A stretch of DNA of 64,000 bases from Brevundimonas sp. (GCA_004296955.1 SCVB01000096.1:62001-126000); one strand, 5' to 3'. Positions 27,044-36,029 are shown, numbered from the stretch's first letter. A program made the numbers and translations. The notes: generated by a model not told the origin, from the letters alone.

Positions 27044-29419
27044 TCAGAAGCGGGCGGTCAGGGCCAGCCGCGCCGTGATCGGCCGCTGCGGCGTGCTCAT
27101 CGCGTCCGAGGCGTAGAACGGATTGCCGAAACTGAAGGTGTCGTCGTCGCGGTTGAACAGATTGTCGACCGAGGCCCTCACGCTCCATCGCCCAACCTCG
27201 GCGCTTACGCCGATCTGGCTGGTCAGATAGCCGGCGGAGACGCCGGTCGAGGTTGGCGAGAGGGCGATATCCGTCGGTCCGACGTAACCCAGCCGCGCCT
27301 CCGTGCGCACGGTCGCCTGCGCCAGCCTGGCCTCATGGACGAGGCCGGCCTGGAGGCTGAAGTCCGCCACCGCGGGCAGGCGGATGTCACCCCCGAGGTC
27401 AAAGCCCGGATCAGGATGCGTCAGGTCGGGGTCATTGACGACCGCATGGCCGTCCAGGGTCCACGGTCCGGACCGCCACTGGACCTCGCCCTCCAGGCCC
27501 TCGTTGCGGCCGTCGCCCAGATTGGCCGTGAAGGGCAGGCCGCGGTCGTCAAAGCGGTCGGACTGGATGTCGCTCCAGTCGGCCATAAAGACGGCGGCGC
27601 GACCGCGCAGATGTCCCTCGAGGAGGCTGAAACGCGCGCCGATCTCGCCGGCGGTGATCTCGTCAGGCCGCACCGAGCGGAACGGCTGCCGGCCGCCCGC
27701 GCCGACGGCCCCGGCGTTGAATCCCGGGCCGCGATAGCCCTCGGTCGCCAGGGCGTAGAAGACGAACGGGCCCCGGTCGTATTCCACCACTACACGCGGC
27801 GCGACGTCGACCAGGGCGTCCTCGCCCGCGGAGAATCCGGGCGTTCCCGCCGTCCCGCTGCGATGTTCGACGCCGATGCGGAACACCCGCGCCCCAACCG
27901 TGACGGCGAGGCGATCGCTGAGCGCATAGCGCACGTCGCCGAACAGCGCCGCCTCATCGACATGGTCCTCGCGCCGCCGCAGCAGGACGGCCGGGCCGCC
28001 CGCTCCGTCCGAGACGGCGACGGTCCCGTCGTGGGTGTATTCGGAGAAGAACAGGCCCGCGCTCCACTTCAGGCGCGCCCCCCGGTCCCCGTTGAGACGG
28101 ATTTCGTGCACCGCGGCGGACAGGTCGTCCGCCTGGTCCATCGCCGCCGTACCGGCCAGGCTGAACAGCGCCGCCGCCGGGGTCGCGTCATAGCGGGCGT
28201 CAAGGCTGTGGGACTGGATGCTGGAGGAGGCCTTCAGGCGGCCCCAGCCCAGGTCGCCTTCGACCGAGGCCCACAAGCCGTCGAAGTCGTTGCGATTGGG
28301 CTCAGCCAGCCGTCGGCGGCGCGCGTACGGGGAGCCGGGTCCGAGGGTCGCATACTGGCTGTCGTCGGCGTTCAGGGTCTGGGCGAGGAACCCCGCGCGC
28401 AGGGTCCAGCCCTCCCGGGGCGACCAGAGGGCGGCGGCCCTCAGTCCCTGCCGATGCACATCGCCGCTGTTGCCCAGACCCAGGGCCGGGTCGTCGACAT
28501 AGCCGCCGATGGTCTCGTCATAGCCGACCAGCCGGACGGCGAGACGATCCCTGAACAGGGGCGCATTGATCATCAATTCCGCGGTGGCCCCGGGCGAACC
28601 GCCCGAGGTCAGAGCGGCCTCCACCGTGGCGCGGCCGTAGAAGCCGGTCAGGTCCGGGGCGCGGGTCACCACCTGCACCACCCCGCCCATCGAGCCGGCG
28701 CCGTAGAGAGCGCCCTGCGGGCCGCGCAGGACCTCCACCCGCTCGATGTCGGTCAGCCTCAGGGCTGGGTCGGGCGCGTCATAGGTCAGGCGGACGTCGT
28801 CGAGATACAGGCCGATCAGGGCCTGGGCCTGCCCCGCCACCGGACCGTCGGCCATGCCGCGGATGAAGACCTTGTCGCGTCCCGGCCCGAGATTGGTGAC
28901 GGTCAGTCCCGCGACCCGCGCGGCGACGCCTGTAAGATCCGTGACCCCCGCCCGCTCCAGCGTCAGTCCGTCGAGCGACGACAGGCCGTAGGGCGCGCGC
29001 GACAGCAGCAGATCATCCGCCCGCGCGGCCGTGACCACGACCTCGTCGAGGGTCGCCACGTCCGACGAGGCGGGCGACGGGGGAGCCGAACGCAGCGGCG
29101 CGGGACGGCCCGGGGTCCTGCGAACGATCCGGTAGGCGCCCGCGCTGACCCGGCTCGCGGCGCAGTTGGTGCCGAGCGTCAGCCGCGACAGGGCGGTCTC
29201 GACGGACATGCGGCCCCGTACCCCGCGGCTGGTTCCGCACCGCTCGCTGCCGCCCGCATCAATGGTGACGCCGGCCTGAAGCCCGAACTCCATCAGGGCT
29301 GTCCGCAGCGGCTGCGGCCGCACCGACACCTCGACGGCGTCGCGGGCCTGGGCCTGGGCTGCGCAGGGCGCCGCGAGTCCGCAGGCGACGGCCAGAAGGC
29401 GGAGGAAGGCTCGTGACAA
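27044..29419 (-). CDS. TonB-dependent receptor with STN signalling domain
   Basis: A 791-residue outer-membrane receptor of the FecA/FpvA type. A signal peptide (to about residue 23, AQAQA) is followed by an STN domain (about 29-95, VEVSVRPQPLRTALMEFGLQ), which touches the FecR-like anti-sigma protein. Then come a linker, a TonB-box-like DEVVVTAAR, the plug (RVEVLRGPQGALYGAGSMGG) and a barrel ending in ARF. It starts with TTG 19 bp after the fecR-like gene. The context (sigma, anti-sigma, receptor) points to uptake of a ferric siderophore or haem-type ligand that induces its own operon. Confidence 0.92.
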   Translation of the reverse strand: MSRAFLRLLAVACGLAAPCAAQAQARDAVEVSVRPQPLRTALMEFGLQAGVTIDAGGSERCGTSRGVRGRMSVETALSRLTLGTNCAASRVSAGAYRIVRRTPGRPAPLRSAPPSPASSDVATLDEVVVTAARADDLLLSRAPYGLSSLDGLTLERAGVTDLTGVAARVAGLTVTNLGPGRDKVFIRGMADGPVAGQAQALIGLYLDDVRLTYDAPDPALRLTDIERVEVLRGPQGALYGAGSMGGVVQVVTRAPDLTGFYGRATVEAALTSGGSPGATAELMINAPLFRDRLAVRLVGYDETIGGYVDDPALGLGNSGDVHRQGLRAAALWSPREGWTLRAGFLAQTLNADDSQYATLGPGSPYARRRRLAEPNRNDFDGLWASVEGDLGWGRLKASSSIQSHSLDARYDATPAAALFSLAGTAAMDQADDLSAAVHEIRLNGDRGARLKWSAGLFFSEYTHDGTVAVSDGAGGPAVLLRRREDHVDEAALFGDVRYALSDRLAVTVGARVFRIGVEHRSGTAGTPGFSAGEDALVDVAPRVVVEYDRGPFVFYALATEGYRGPGFNAGAVGAGGRQPFRSVRPDEITAGEIGARFSLLEGHLRGRAAVFMADWSDIQSDRFDDRGLPFTANLGDGRNEGLEGEVQWRSGPWTLDGHAVVNDPDLTHPDPGFDLGGDIRLPAVADFSLQAGLVHEARLAQATVRTEARLGYVGPTDIALSPTSTGVSAGYLTSQIGVSAEVGRWSVRASVDNLFNRDDDTFSFGNPFYASDAMSTPQRPITARLALTARF

Positions 29420-29438
29420 GGCGGCGTCCGGTGAAGGT

Positions 29439-30410
29439 TCAGCGCCGTTCTAGACGAACCCCCTGCGGGCCGCGAGTGGCCCTGATCGGCAGGAAGCGCT
29501 CAAGGCGGGCGATGACGGCATCCTCGTCGTCGAGCTGCAGCACGCCGGAGAACCGCAGGTCGGCCGCGGCGGGCGCGACGACGACCGGAGTGGCGAAGGC
29601 GCGACTGAGGTCGGCCGCGATCTCGGACAGGGGGCGGTCGTCATAGGCGCGCCGGCCCTGGGTCCAGACGGCGGCGGTGCGGACGTCGACCGGCGCCACG
29701 GCCATTCGGTCGTCGGCGTCGTCCCGCCGGACCTGCTGTCCGATCGTCAGCCGCACCCTGTGCGACGGCTGCGCGCGGTCGGAGACCTCGACCACGCCGC
29801 GCAGCACGGAAACCTCCGTCTCCGCCGCCGTGCGCCGGATGTTGAAGGCGGTGCCGACGACGCGGACCCGGCTCTCGCCGACCTCGACCAGGAAGGGGCG
29901 GCCGGCCTCGTGGGCCACGTCGAAGGCCGCTTCGGCCTCGTCCATGCGGACCAGCCGGCGCCCCCGCTCCATCTTCACCGTCAGGGTCGAGCCGCCGTTG
30001 ATCTGCACTCGGGAGCCGTCGTCCAGCGTCACGGTCCGGATCTCGCCCGGGGCCGTGCGATAGATCACGGCGGGGGCGGACCGGAGCAGGGGCGCGAGGA
30101 GCACGGCCGCCGCCAGGGCCGCCGCGATCGCCGGCGCCGCGACCCGCCAGCCCGGGTTGAAGCCAGTTCGGCGCGGCCGGCGCGCGGCCAGGTCGACCAC
30201 GGGGGCGGCCTGACCGGGCAGCAGATCGCCCAGGCCCGCCCACAGGGCTTCGGCCTCATCGAACGCCTGTCGGTGGGCCGGGTCGGCCTCGAGCCAGGCC
30301 GTCGCCGCGGCCAGGTCCTCGTCGGACGCATCGTCGGCGCGCAGCCGCACGACCCAGGCGGCGGCCCGGGCGGCGGTCTCCTCGTCGTGAGCGGCGGCGT
30401 CGTGGGTCAT
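29439..30410 (-). CDS. FecR-like anti-sigma factor
   Basis: Inner-membrane anti-sigma/sigma-regulator that carries the signal from the receptor STN domain to the ECF sigma factor. The 323-residue protein has a cytoplasmic DUF4880 sigma-binding part (about 13-60, AAAWVVRLR to AFDEAEALW), a membrane segment (about 92-112), the periplasmic FecR domain (about 115-215, TAPGEIRTVTLDDGSRVQIN) and a C-terminal DUF4974-like part that contacts the receptor. It lies between the sigma factor and receptor genes on the same strand. Confidence 0.92.
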   Translation of the reverse strand: MTHDAAAHDEETAARAAAWVVRLRADDASDEDLAAATAWLEADPAHRQAFDEAEALWAGLGDLLPGQAAPVVDLAARRPRRTGFNPGWRVAAPAIAAALAAAVLLAPLLRSAPAVIYRTAPGEIRTVTLDDGSRVQINGGSTLTVKMERGRRLVRMDEAEAAFDVAHEAGRPFLVEVGESRVRVVGTAFNIRRTAAETEVSVLRGVVEVSDRAQPSHRVRLTIGQQVRRDDADDRMAVAPVDVRTAAVWTQGRRAYDDRPLSEIAADLSRAFATPVVVAPAAADLRFSGVLQLDDEDAVIARLERFLPIRATRGPQGVRLERR

Positions 30411-30495
30411 GATCCGGTCCGGGCCCGAACGGGCTTCAGATGAGAGACGACGCGGTCGCGTCGCACCCTCAATGAAAAATGGCGAAATGGCGTCC

Positions 30496-31056
30496 TCATG
30501 GCCAACCCACCCGCAGCAGAAGCTCCTTCAGCGAGGCGGCGACGTATTTTTCGACCGCGCTGCGCGACACGCCCATGCGGGCCGCGACCTCGGCCTGGCT
30601 GAGTCCGCCGATCCGGTGCAGGCGAAAGGCCTCGGCGGCCTTGGGCGGCATGCGCTCAATGGCCGCCATCACCCGCTCCAGCTTCAGACGGGCCCAGACC
30701 GCGTCCTCGGCGGACGGCGCGTCCCCGGCCTCGTCGTCATCCCCGGCGACATGGGCGCGGCGCCAGTCCAGATCCCGGGCGCCCGCCCGGCGCTGCGCCT
30801 TGGACCGGTCCAGCGCCAGATTGCCCGCCAGGCGGTAGAGGAAGGCCCGCGGCTGGCGAACCTCGGCGGCCGCCGTCTCGGGCAGGGCCTGAAGGCGCAG
30901 CCAGATGTCCTGCGCCAGATCCTCGGCCGTGGCCGCCGATCCCGTCCGCGCGGTCAGGAAGCGCACCGGGGCCGGCCGGATCTCCATCCACAGGTCGACC
31001 AACGCCTGCCGCGCGCTGGTCGGGTCGTCCGGAGGAGGGCCATGCGGGGAATCCAC
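30496..31056 (-). CDS. ECF-family RNA polymerase sigma factor (FecI-like)
   Basis: Sigma factor that transcribes the downstream receptor operon when released by the FecR-like protein. Region 2 is seen in TAEDLAQDIWLRLQAL and FLYRLAGNLALDR, and region 4 in LSQAEVAARMGVSRSAVEKY (helix-turn-helix). With the GTG at 31056 the protein has 186 residues, a normal length. The open frame reaches 31185, which would overlap the start of the divergent gene at 31176 and adds an untypical basic tail; the start remains uncertain. Confidence 0.88.
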   Translation of the reverse strand: MDSPHGPPPDDPTSARQALVDLWMEIRPAPVRFLTARTGSAATAEDLAQDIWLRLQALPETAAAEVRQPRAFLYRLAGNLALDRSKAQRRAGARDLDWRRAHVAGDDDEAGDAPSAEDAVWARLKLERVMAAIERMPPKAAEAFRLHRIGGLSQAEVAARMGVSRSAVEKYVAASLKELLLRVGWP

Positions 31057-31175
31057 CGCCTCATCGTGGGTCCGGCGCCCGAGCGCGGCAACCGCTTTCC
31101 GTCCGGCCCGGATTTTTTTGTGGGAGGGGGCGGTCGGCGTCGTCTGAGGCCCAGAGACCCCAGTCCGAGGCCCGC
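31057..31175. promoter_or_regulatory. Divergent promoter region (sigma factor / hemolysin-family operon)
   Basis: A 119-bp gap between two divergent starts, with a T-rich stretch (ATTTTTTTGTGG) in otherwise high-GC DNA. It must hold the promoters of both the ECF sigma operon and the six-gene operon on the plus strand. No exact consensus is visible. Confidence 0.4.
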
Positions 31176-31862
31176 ATGTTCTCACTCCGGATCCCCGTCC
31201 CGGCCGACCCGGCGCCCGCCCGCCTGCGGCGGACCCTGTCGTCCCGCATCATCCGCTTCGACGACCCATGCCGTGGCGAGCGTCGCCGCGTCGAACGGTT
31301 CATCGAGGACACCTACGCCCAGGCCTACGGGGGCCAGATCCACGCCCACTACCCCACCCTGATGAGCGTGCAGGACGAGGCCGGCGCCATCTATGCGGTC
31401 GTAGGTTTCCGTCACGCGGCCGAGGGGCCGCTGTTTCTCGAACAGTATCTGGATGCGCCGGTCGAGGCGGTCCTTGGCCACAACCTCGGGACCGCGGTCG
31501 ACCGCGGTCATGTGGTCGAGATCGGCGGCCTGGCCTCCAGCGGCCAGGGCGCTACCGTCTTCCTGTTCGCCGCCATGGCCCGTCACCTGCAGCACGAAGG
31601 CCTGAGGTTCGCAGTCGCCACGGCCACCGGCGAACTGCGGCGCATCTTCCACAAGGCCGGGCTCGGCGCGCTGCAGCTGGCCGCCGCCGACCCACGCCGG
31701 TTGGAGGACGGCGGCGCGGCCTGGGGGGCCTATTACCAGTCCGACCCCGTGGTGCTGGCGGGCCTGATAGAGGCCGCGACGGCGCCGCTGGACCATTTCG
31801 CTGAGGCCGCACCGGTGGGCCGGGCCGTCCGCACCCGCCTGCACTATCAGGATCGCGGATGA
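31176..31862 (+). CDS. Thermostable hemolysin family protein (GNAT-like)
   Basis: A 228-residue protein of the T_hemolysin family (PF12261), named after Vibrio delta-VPH. Family marks are VERFIEDTYAQAYGG, GPLFLEQYLDAPVEAVLG, VVEIGGLASSGQG, RFAVATATGELRRIFHKAGL and WGAYYQSDPVVLAG. The fold pattern is that of GNAT and autoinducer-synthase-like acyltransferases, so an enzymatic role (acyl transfer) is more likely than pore formation; there is no signal peptide or membrane segment. GAGG stands 5 bases before the ATG. It is the first gene of a six-gene operon and overlaps the ligase gene by 4 bp. Confidence 0.82.
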   Translation: MFSLRIPVPADPAPARLRRTLSSRIIRFDDPCRGERRRVERFIEDTYAQAYGGQIHAHYPTLMSVQDEAGAIYAVVGFRHAAEGPLFLEQYLDAPVEAVLGHNLGTAVDRGHVVEIGGLASSGQGATVFLFAAMARHLQHEGLRFAVATATGELRRIFHKAGLGALQLAAADPRRLEDGGAAWGAYYQSDPVVLAGLIEAATAPLDHFAEAAPVGRAVRTRLHYQDRG

Positions 31863-33286
31863 GCGCCGTTCTCGAAGCCCTTTCGCGGCGCGCCGGGGCG
31901 ACGCCGGACGATCCGGCGCTGCTCTGGAAGGACGGCACCCTGTCCGCCGCCGGCCTGATGGCCGAGACGAGCCGTCTGGCGGCGCTCCTGTCCGGCGGCG
32001 ATTCGCCCGTCGGCCTGCTGCTCGACAACGGCCCCGCCTGGGTCGTCGCCGACCTGGCCCTGATGCTCGCCGGACGGCCCGGCGTGCCGATCCCGCCGTT
32101 CTTCACCCCGGCCCAGCGCGATCACGCCCTCGCCGACGCCGGCGCCGGCCTGCTGATCACGCCGGGCGGCCCGGACGACGTCGCCGTGGCCGACGCCCGC
32201 CTGCGGCTGTCGCCCACCGGATTCGCGCCGCGCCCGCTGCATGCCGGGACAGCCAAGATCACCTACACCTCGGGCTCAACCGGCGCGCCCAAGGGCGTCT
32301 GCCTCTCGCAGGCCCAGATGGAGGCCGTCGCCGGTTCGCTGGTCACGGTGCTGGGGCGCGATCGGGCCGGCCTGCATCTGCCCGTCCTGCCGCTGGCGGT
32401 GCTGCTCGAGAACGTCGCCGGCCTCTACGCCACCCTGCTGGCGGGCGGCCGATACTACGCCGCCACCCTGGCGGAAGCCGGGATGGGCGAGGCCTTCCGT
32501 CCGGACTTCGCCTGCCTGCTCACGACGACGGCCCGGAGCGGCGCCACCACCCTGATCCTGGTGCCCGAACTGCTTCGGGGCCTGATCGCCGCCCAGGCGG
32601 CCCTGCGGCTCGATCACCGGCTGGAGATGATCGCAGTCGGCGGCGCGCGCGTCTCGCCGGCCCTGCTGGACGCCGCCTCGGCCGTCGGACTGCCGGTGGT
32701 CGAGGGATACGGCCTCAGCGAATGCGCCTCGGTCGTGGCGCTGAACCTGCCCGGCGACGCCTGTCCCGGGACGGTCGGCAGGCCCCTGCCCCATCTGGAG
32801 GTCGCCCTGGCCGCGGACGGCGAGATTCTCGTCTCGCCCCACCCCTTCCTCGGCTATGTCGGCGCGGAGGCCGCGCCCCGGGTCCTGCACACGGGCGATA
32901 CCGGCGCCTTCGACGCCGCGGGTCGACTGTCCATCTCGGGGCGCAAGGCCAACACCCTCATCACCGCCTTTGGCCGCAACGTCGCGCCGGAATGGGTCGA
33001 AAGCGAACTGCTGGCCGAGCCCCGGATCCTGCAGGCCATGGTGATGGGCGAGGCGGAGGCGACGCTGTCGGCCCTGATCGTGGCCATGCCGGGCGCCGAC
33101 CGGGTCGAGGTCGAGGCCGCCGTCGCCCGCGCCAACGGTCGCCTGCCCGACTACGCCCGCATCGGCGACTGGCGGCTGGTCCCGCCGTTCGACCCGGCCG
33201 CCGGCCAGATCACCGCCAACGGTCGTCCCCGCCGCGACGTCCTGCGGCGGGCCTATCCCACCTCCTCCCGTTCCCACGCCGCCTGA
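31859..33286 (+). CDS. AMP-binding (ANL superfamily) acyl/aryl ligase-like enzyme
   Basis: A 475-residue ANL enzyme, expected to activate a carboxylic acid as acyl-AMP and perhaps pass it to CoA or an amine. Motifs: A3 TYTSGSTGAPKGV (135-147), A5 YGLSECAS (about 282), A7 HTGDTGAFDAAGRLSISGRK (about 343-362) and the hinge region FGRNVAPEWVE. The A10 motif, normally NGK, is ITANGRPRRD: Arg456 stands where the catalytic Lys is expected. The adenylation step may therefore be slow or lost, or the protein may do the second half-reaction only. It overlaps the gene before and is 8 bp from the diiron oxidase gene. Confidence 0.85.
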   Translation: MSAVLEALSRRAGATPDDPALLWKDGTLSAAGLMAETSRLAALLSGGDSPVGLLLDNGPAWVVADLALMLAGRPGVPIPPFFTPAQRDHALADAGAGLLITPGGPDDVAVADARLRLSPTGFAPRPLHAGTAKITYTSGSTGAPKGVCLSQAQMEAVAGSLVTVLGRDRAGLHLPVLPLAVLLENVAGLYATLLAGGRYYAATLAEAGMGEAFRPDFACLLTTTARSGATTLILVPELLRGLIAAQAALRLDHRLEMIAVGGARVSPALLDAASAVGLPVVEGYGLSECASVVALNLPGDACPGTVGRPLPHLEVALAADGEILVSPHPFLGYVGAEAAPRVLHTGDTGAFDAAGRLSISGRKANTLITAFGRNVAPEWVESELLAEPRILQAMVMGEAEATLSALIVAMPGADRVEVEAAVARANGRLPDYARIGDWRLVPPFDPAAGQITANGRPRRDVLRRAYPTSSRSHAA

Positions 33287-33294
33287 GAGTGCGC

Positions 33295-33972
33295 ATGTCC
33301 TTCTTCGATACCCTTGTCGCCTCGACCGCCGCCGAGCGCGCGGCCTTCGCCGCCATCCCCCAGATCCGCGACGGCGTGGCCGGCCGGATCAGCCGGGACG
33401 CCTATGTCGCCTATCTGGGCCAGGCCTATCACCACGTCAGCCACACCGTGCCCCTGATGCAGGCGGCCCGCGCCCGCCTGGGCGACGACAAGGCCGTCTA
33501 CCGGAGCGCGCTGGATGACTACATCGCCGAGGAGACCGGCCACGAGCAGTGGATCCTGAACGACATCCGGGCGGCCGGGGGCGATCCCGTCCAGGCCGTC
33601 GCCGACGGCCCCAACGCCGCGACGGAGCTGATGGTCGCCTATGCCTATGACACCATCCAGCGGGTCAATCCGATGGCCTTCTTCGGCATGGTCTATGTGC
33701 TGGAAGGGACCAGCATCCAGCTGGCCAATGTCGGGGCCGAGGCGGTCCAGAAGAGCCTGGACCTGCCGCCGGCCGCCTTCACCTACCTTGTCTCCCACGG
33801 CGCGCTGGACCAGGACCACATCCTGTTCCTCAAACAGGTCCTCGACGGCGTCACGGACGCCGGTGACCGCGCCGCCATCATCCATATGGCCCGGATGATG
33901 TTCGGCCTGTTCGGCGGCGTCTTCGCCTCGATTCCCCACGTCGCGACCCGGGAAACGGCCGATGCGGTTTAG
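33295..33972 (+). CDS. Haem-oxygenase-like diiron oxidase (TenA/UndA-like)
   Basis: A 225-residue all-helical protein of the TenA/haem-oxygenase-like group often named iron-containing redox enzyme. Possible metal ligands are Glu80 and His83 in EETGHEQW, Glu137 in VLEGTS, and His168, Asp172/Asp174 and His175 in SHGALDQDH. This set matches diiron oxidases such as UndA, BesC and SznF better than thiaminase TenA, which uses a Cys nucleophile. Such enzymes cleave C-C bonds, make terminal alkenes or oxidise nitrogen. ATG 33295 is preferred; a GTG lies 6 bp upstream. It overlaps the SDR gene by 9 bp. Confidence 0.8.
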   Translation: MSFFDTLVASTAAERAAFAAIPQIRDGVAGRISRDAYVAYLGQAYHHVSHTVPLMQAARARLGDDKAVYRSALDDYIAEETGHEQWILNDIRAAGGDPVQAVADGPNAATELMVAYAYDTIQRVNPMAFFGMVYVLEGTSIQLANVGAEAVQKSLDLPPAAFTYLVSHGALDQDHILFLKQVLDGVTDAGDRAAIIHMARMMFGLFGGVFASIPHVATRETADAV

Positions 33973-34714
33973 GGATCGCGACTTCCTCGTCACGGGCGGC
34001 TCCGGGGCGCTCGGCCGCCGCGTGGTCGAACAGATCGCCCGCGAGGGCGGCCGCGTCGTGGTGGTCGCCCGCGCGCCCGTCGCCGGCCGGGAGACCATCG
34101 TCGGCGACCTGTCGACGCCGCAGGGCCTGGAGGCCGTCGCCGAGGCCGTCGGGGCGCGGTCGTGGGACGGACTGGTCAACATCGCCGGCGTGCAGCATTT
34201 CGGACCGCTGGAGGACCAGTCGCCGGAGCACCTGCTGGCCTCCTATCTGATCAATCTGGTCGCGCCGGCGCGTCTCACCCAGGCCGTCCTGCCGGGCATG
34301 AAGCAGCGGGGCCGCGGCCAGATCGCCAATGTCGGCTCCATCTTCGGCTCGATCAACTTCGCCCATTTCGCCACCTATTCGAGCGCAAAGGCAGGCATGC
34401 GCGCGCTGAGCCAGGCGCTGCGGCGCGAACTGGTCGGCACGGGGATTGCGGTCACCTATGTCGCGCCCCGCGCGGTGGCAACGCCCTTCAACTCGGCCAG
34501 GGTCGACGAATATGCGCGCCTGACCGGCATGACCCGGGACGATCCGGACCGCATCGCCCGCAAGATCGTCAACGCCATCCGCGCCGGCCGGCGGGACGTC
34601 TACCTCGGCTTCCCCGAAAGCCTGTTCGTCCGGCTGAACGGCCTGGCCCCCGGGCTGATCGACGGGGCCCTGAGATCCAACGACCTGAAGGCCCGCGCCC
34701 TGTTCGCCGGCTGA
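33964..34714 (+). CDS. Short-chain dehydrogenase/reductase
   Basis: A 250-residue classical SDR with the cofactor loop TGGSGALG (11-18), NIAGVQHFG (about 73-81), catalytic Ser near NVGSIFGS and Tyr139-Lys143 in YSSAK. It likely oxidises or reduces a hydroxyl/keto group of the product made by this operon. C-terminal Leu/Gly-rich residues (about 220-245) could associate with membrane. The start overlaps the diiron oxidase gene. Confidence 0.9.
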
Positions 34715-34737
34715 AATCAGACAAGGAGAGGAACACC

Positions 34738-35385
34738 ATGAAACGCGCCCTGTTTGCCCTGACCGTGATCGTCGCCCCCATGGCGGCGGCCTCGGTCGCC
34801 CATGCCGACGCCTGCGACGACCGCACCCGCGGTCTCCAGCAGTCATGGGATCATGTGAATTTCGAAGTCGCCCAGACCGTCAGGGCCGCCGAAATGGCCC
34901 GGCTGAACGCCCAGGCCGACGCCGTCGTGGCGCAATGCCCCAACCGGGCCGAGCCCCTGGTCTGGAGCGCCATCATCACCGCCTCCGAGGCCGGACTGCG
35001 CGGCGGCCTCGGCGCCCTCGGCCTGGTGCGCGAGGCGCGGACCCGGCTTGAGCAGGCCGAGCGGATCAATCCCCGCGCGCTGAACGGTTCGATCTATGTC
35101 TCGCTGGGCTCCCTTTACGCCCAGGTGCCGGGCGCACCCATCGGTTTCGGCAACCGCCGGCGGGCGCGGGAGTATCTGCAGCGCGGTCTCGCGATGGCAC
35201 CGAATGACATCGACGCCAACTTCTTCATGGGCGACCTGCTGGTGCGCGAGCGCGACTGGACGGGCGCGGCGCGCTATCTGCAGAAGGCCATCGACGCCCC
35301 GGCACGGCCGGGCCGCGCCGCAGCCGACCGTGGACGCAAGGCCGAAGCACGTGCATTGCTCGCACGCGCTCAACAGCAGCGCTGA
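34738..35385 (+). CDS. Periplasmic TPR-repeat protein
   Basis: A 215-residue protein with a cleavable signal (ASVAHADA, cleavage near residue 23). It contains helical repeats of TPR type; the clearest are around ARTRLEQAERINPRAL and REYLQRGLAMAPNDIDANFF. AAGGAGAGG lies before the ATG and the gap from the SDR gene is 23 bp, so it belongs to the same operon. TPR proteins act as protein-protein adaptors; its partner is unknown. Confidence 0.75.
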   Translation: MKRALFALTVIVAPMAAASVAHADACDDRTRGLQQSWDHVNFEVAQTVRAAEMARLNAQADAVVAQCPNRAEPLVWSAIITASEAGLRGGLGALGLVREARTRLEQAERINPRALNGSIYVSLGSLYAQVPGAPIGFGNRRRAREYLQRGLAMAPNDIDANFFMGDLLVRERDWTGAARYLQKAIDAPARPGRAAADRGRKAEARALLARAQQQR

Positions 35386-35396
35386 GACACCGCAAT

Positions 35397-36029
35397 ATGA
35401 CCCAGCTTCAGCCCGCGCCCCTGTCTCTCGATATTGTCCAGCACCGCCGTAAATGGTTCGCCGGCCTCACCCTGCTCGCGCTTCTGGCCCTGGCGGCCAG
35501 CGTCCGTTCCGTCGCCGCCTTCAACGGCGCCTGGCACGATGGGGTCGAGGCCTTCGGCCTGGCCCTGATAATCATCGCCATCGTCGGCCGCGGGTGGTGC
35601 TCGCTCTACATCGGCGGACGAAAGAAGGCCGAGATCGTGGATCGCGGGCCCTATTCCGTGACCCGGAACCCGCTCTATGTCTTCAGCTTCATCGGCGCCT
35701 TCGGCATCGGGGCCCAGACCGGCAGCCTCGTCATCGGAGCCGCCTTCGCCGCAGCGACCTTCCTCGTCTTCCTGCGCACCGTCGGCCGCGAGGAGGCCTG
35801 GCTGGCCGCGAATTTCGGCGACCACTACGACGCCTACCGCCAGCGGACCCCGCGCTTCTGGCCGAATCCGCGATTGTGGCGCGACGCCGAGGAGCTGACT
35901 ATCCGCCCCGCCTTCTTTGTGCGCACCCTGCGCGACGGGTTGACCTTCCTCGCCGCCATTCCGGTCATGGAGGGAATCGAGCGCCTGCAGGCCGCCGGAC
36001 TCATCGGGCTGCCCATCGGCCTGTTCTGA
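35397..36029 (+). CDS. Isoprenylcysteine methyltransferase-like membrane protein
   Basis: A 210-residue integral membrane protein with three to four hydrophobic segments and the PEMT/ICMT SAM-site pattern RGPYSVTRNPLYV (about 82-94). Later it has EEAWLAANFGDHYDAYRQR, the typical E-x-x-L-x-x-x-F-G-x-x-Y element. It probably methylates a hydrophobic substrate, perhaps the operon product or a phospholipid. It is 11 bp after the TPR gene and is the last gene of the operon, before the convergent tRNA gene. Confidence 0.82.
   Translation: MTQLQPAPLSLDIVQHRRKWFAGLTLLALLALAASVRSVAAFNGAWHDGVEAFGLALIIIAIVGRGWCSLYIGGRKKAEIVDRGPYSVTRNPLYVFSFIGAFGIGAQTGSLVIGAAFAAATFLVFLRTVGREEAWLAANFGDHYDAYRQRTPRFWPNPRLWRDAEELTIRPAFFVRTLRDGLTFLAAIPVMEGIERLQAAGLIGLPIGLF

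Noticed and set aside
27335-29416. A 693-residue plus-strand open frame opposite the STN-type receptor
   Set aside because: Shadow of the receptor gene; no recognisable fold, no ribosome binding site.
31176-31862. A pore-forming hemolysin toxin
   Set aside because: The family name suggests this, but there is no signal peptide or membrane-inserting segment, the pattern is GNAT-like, and the gene is the head of an enzyme operon.
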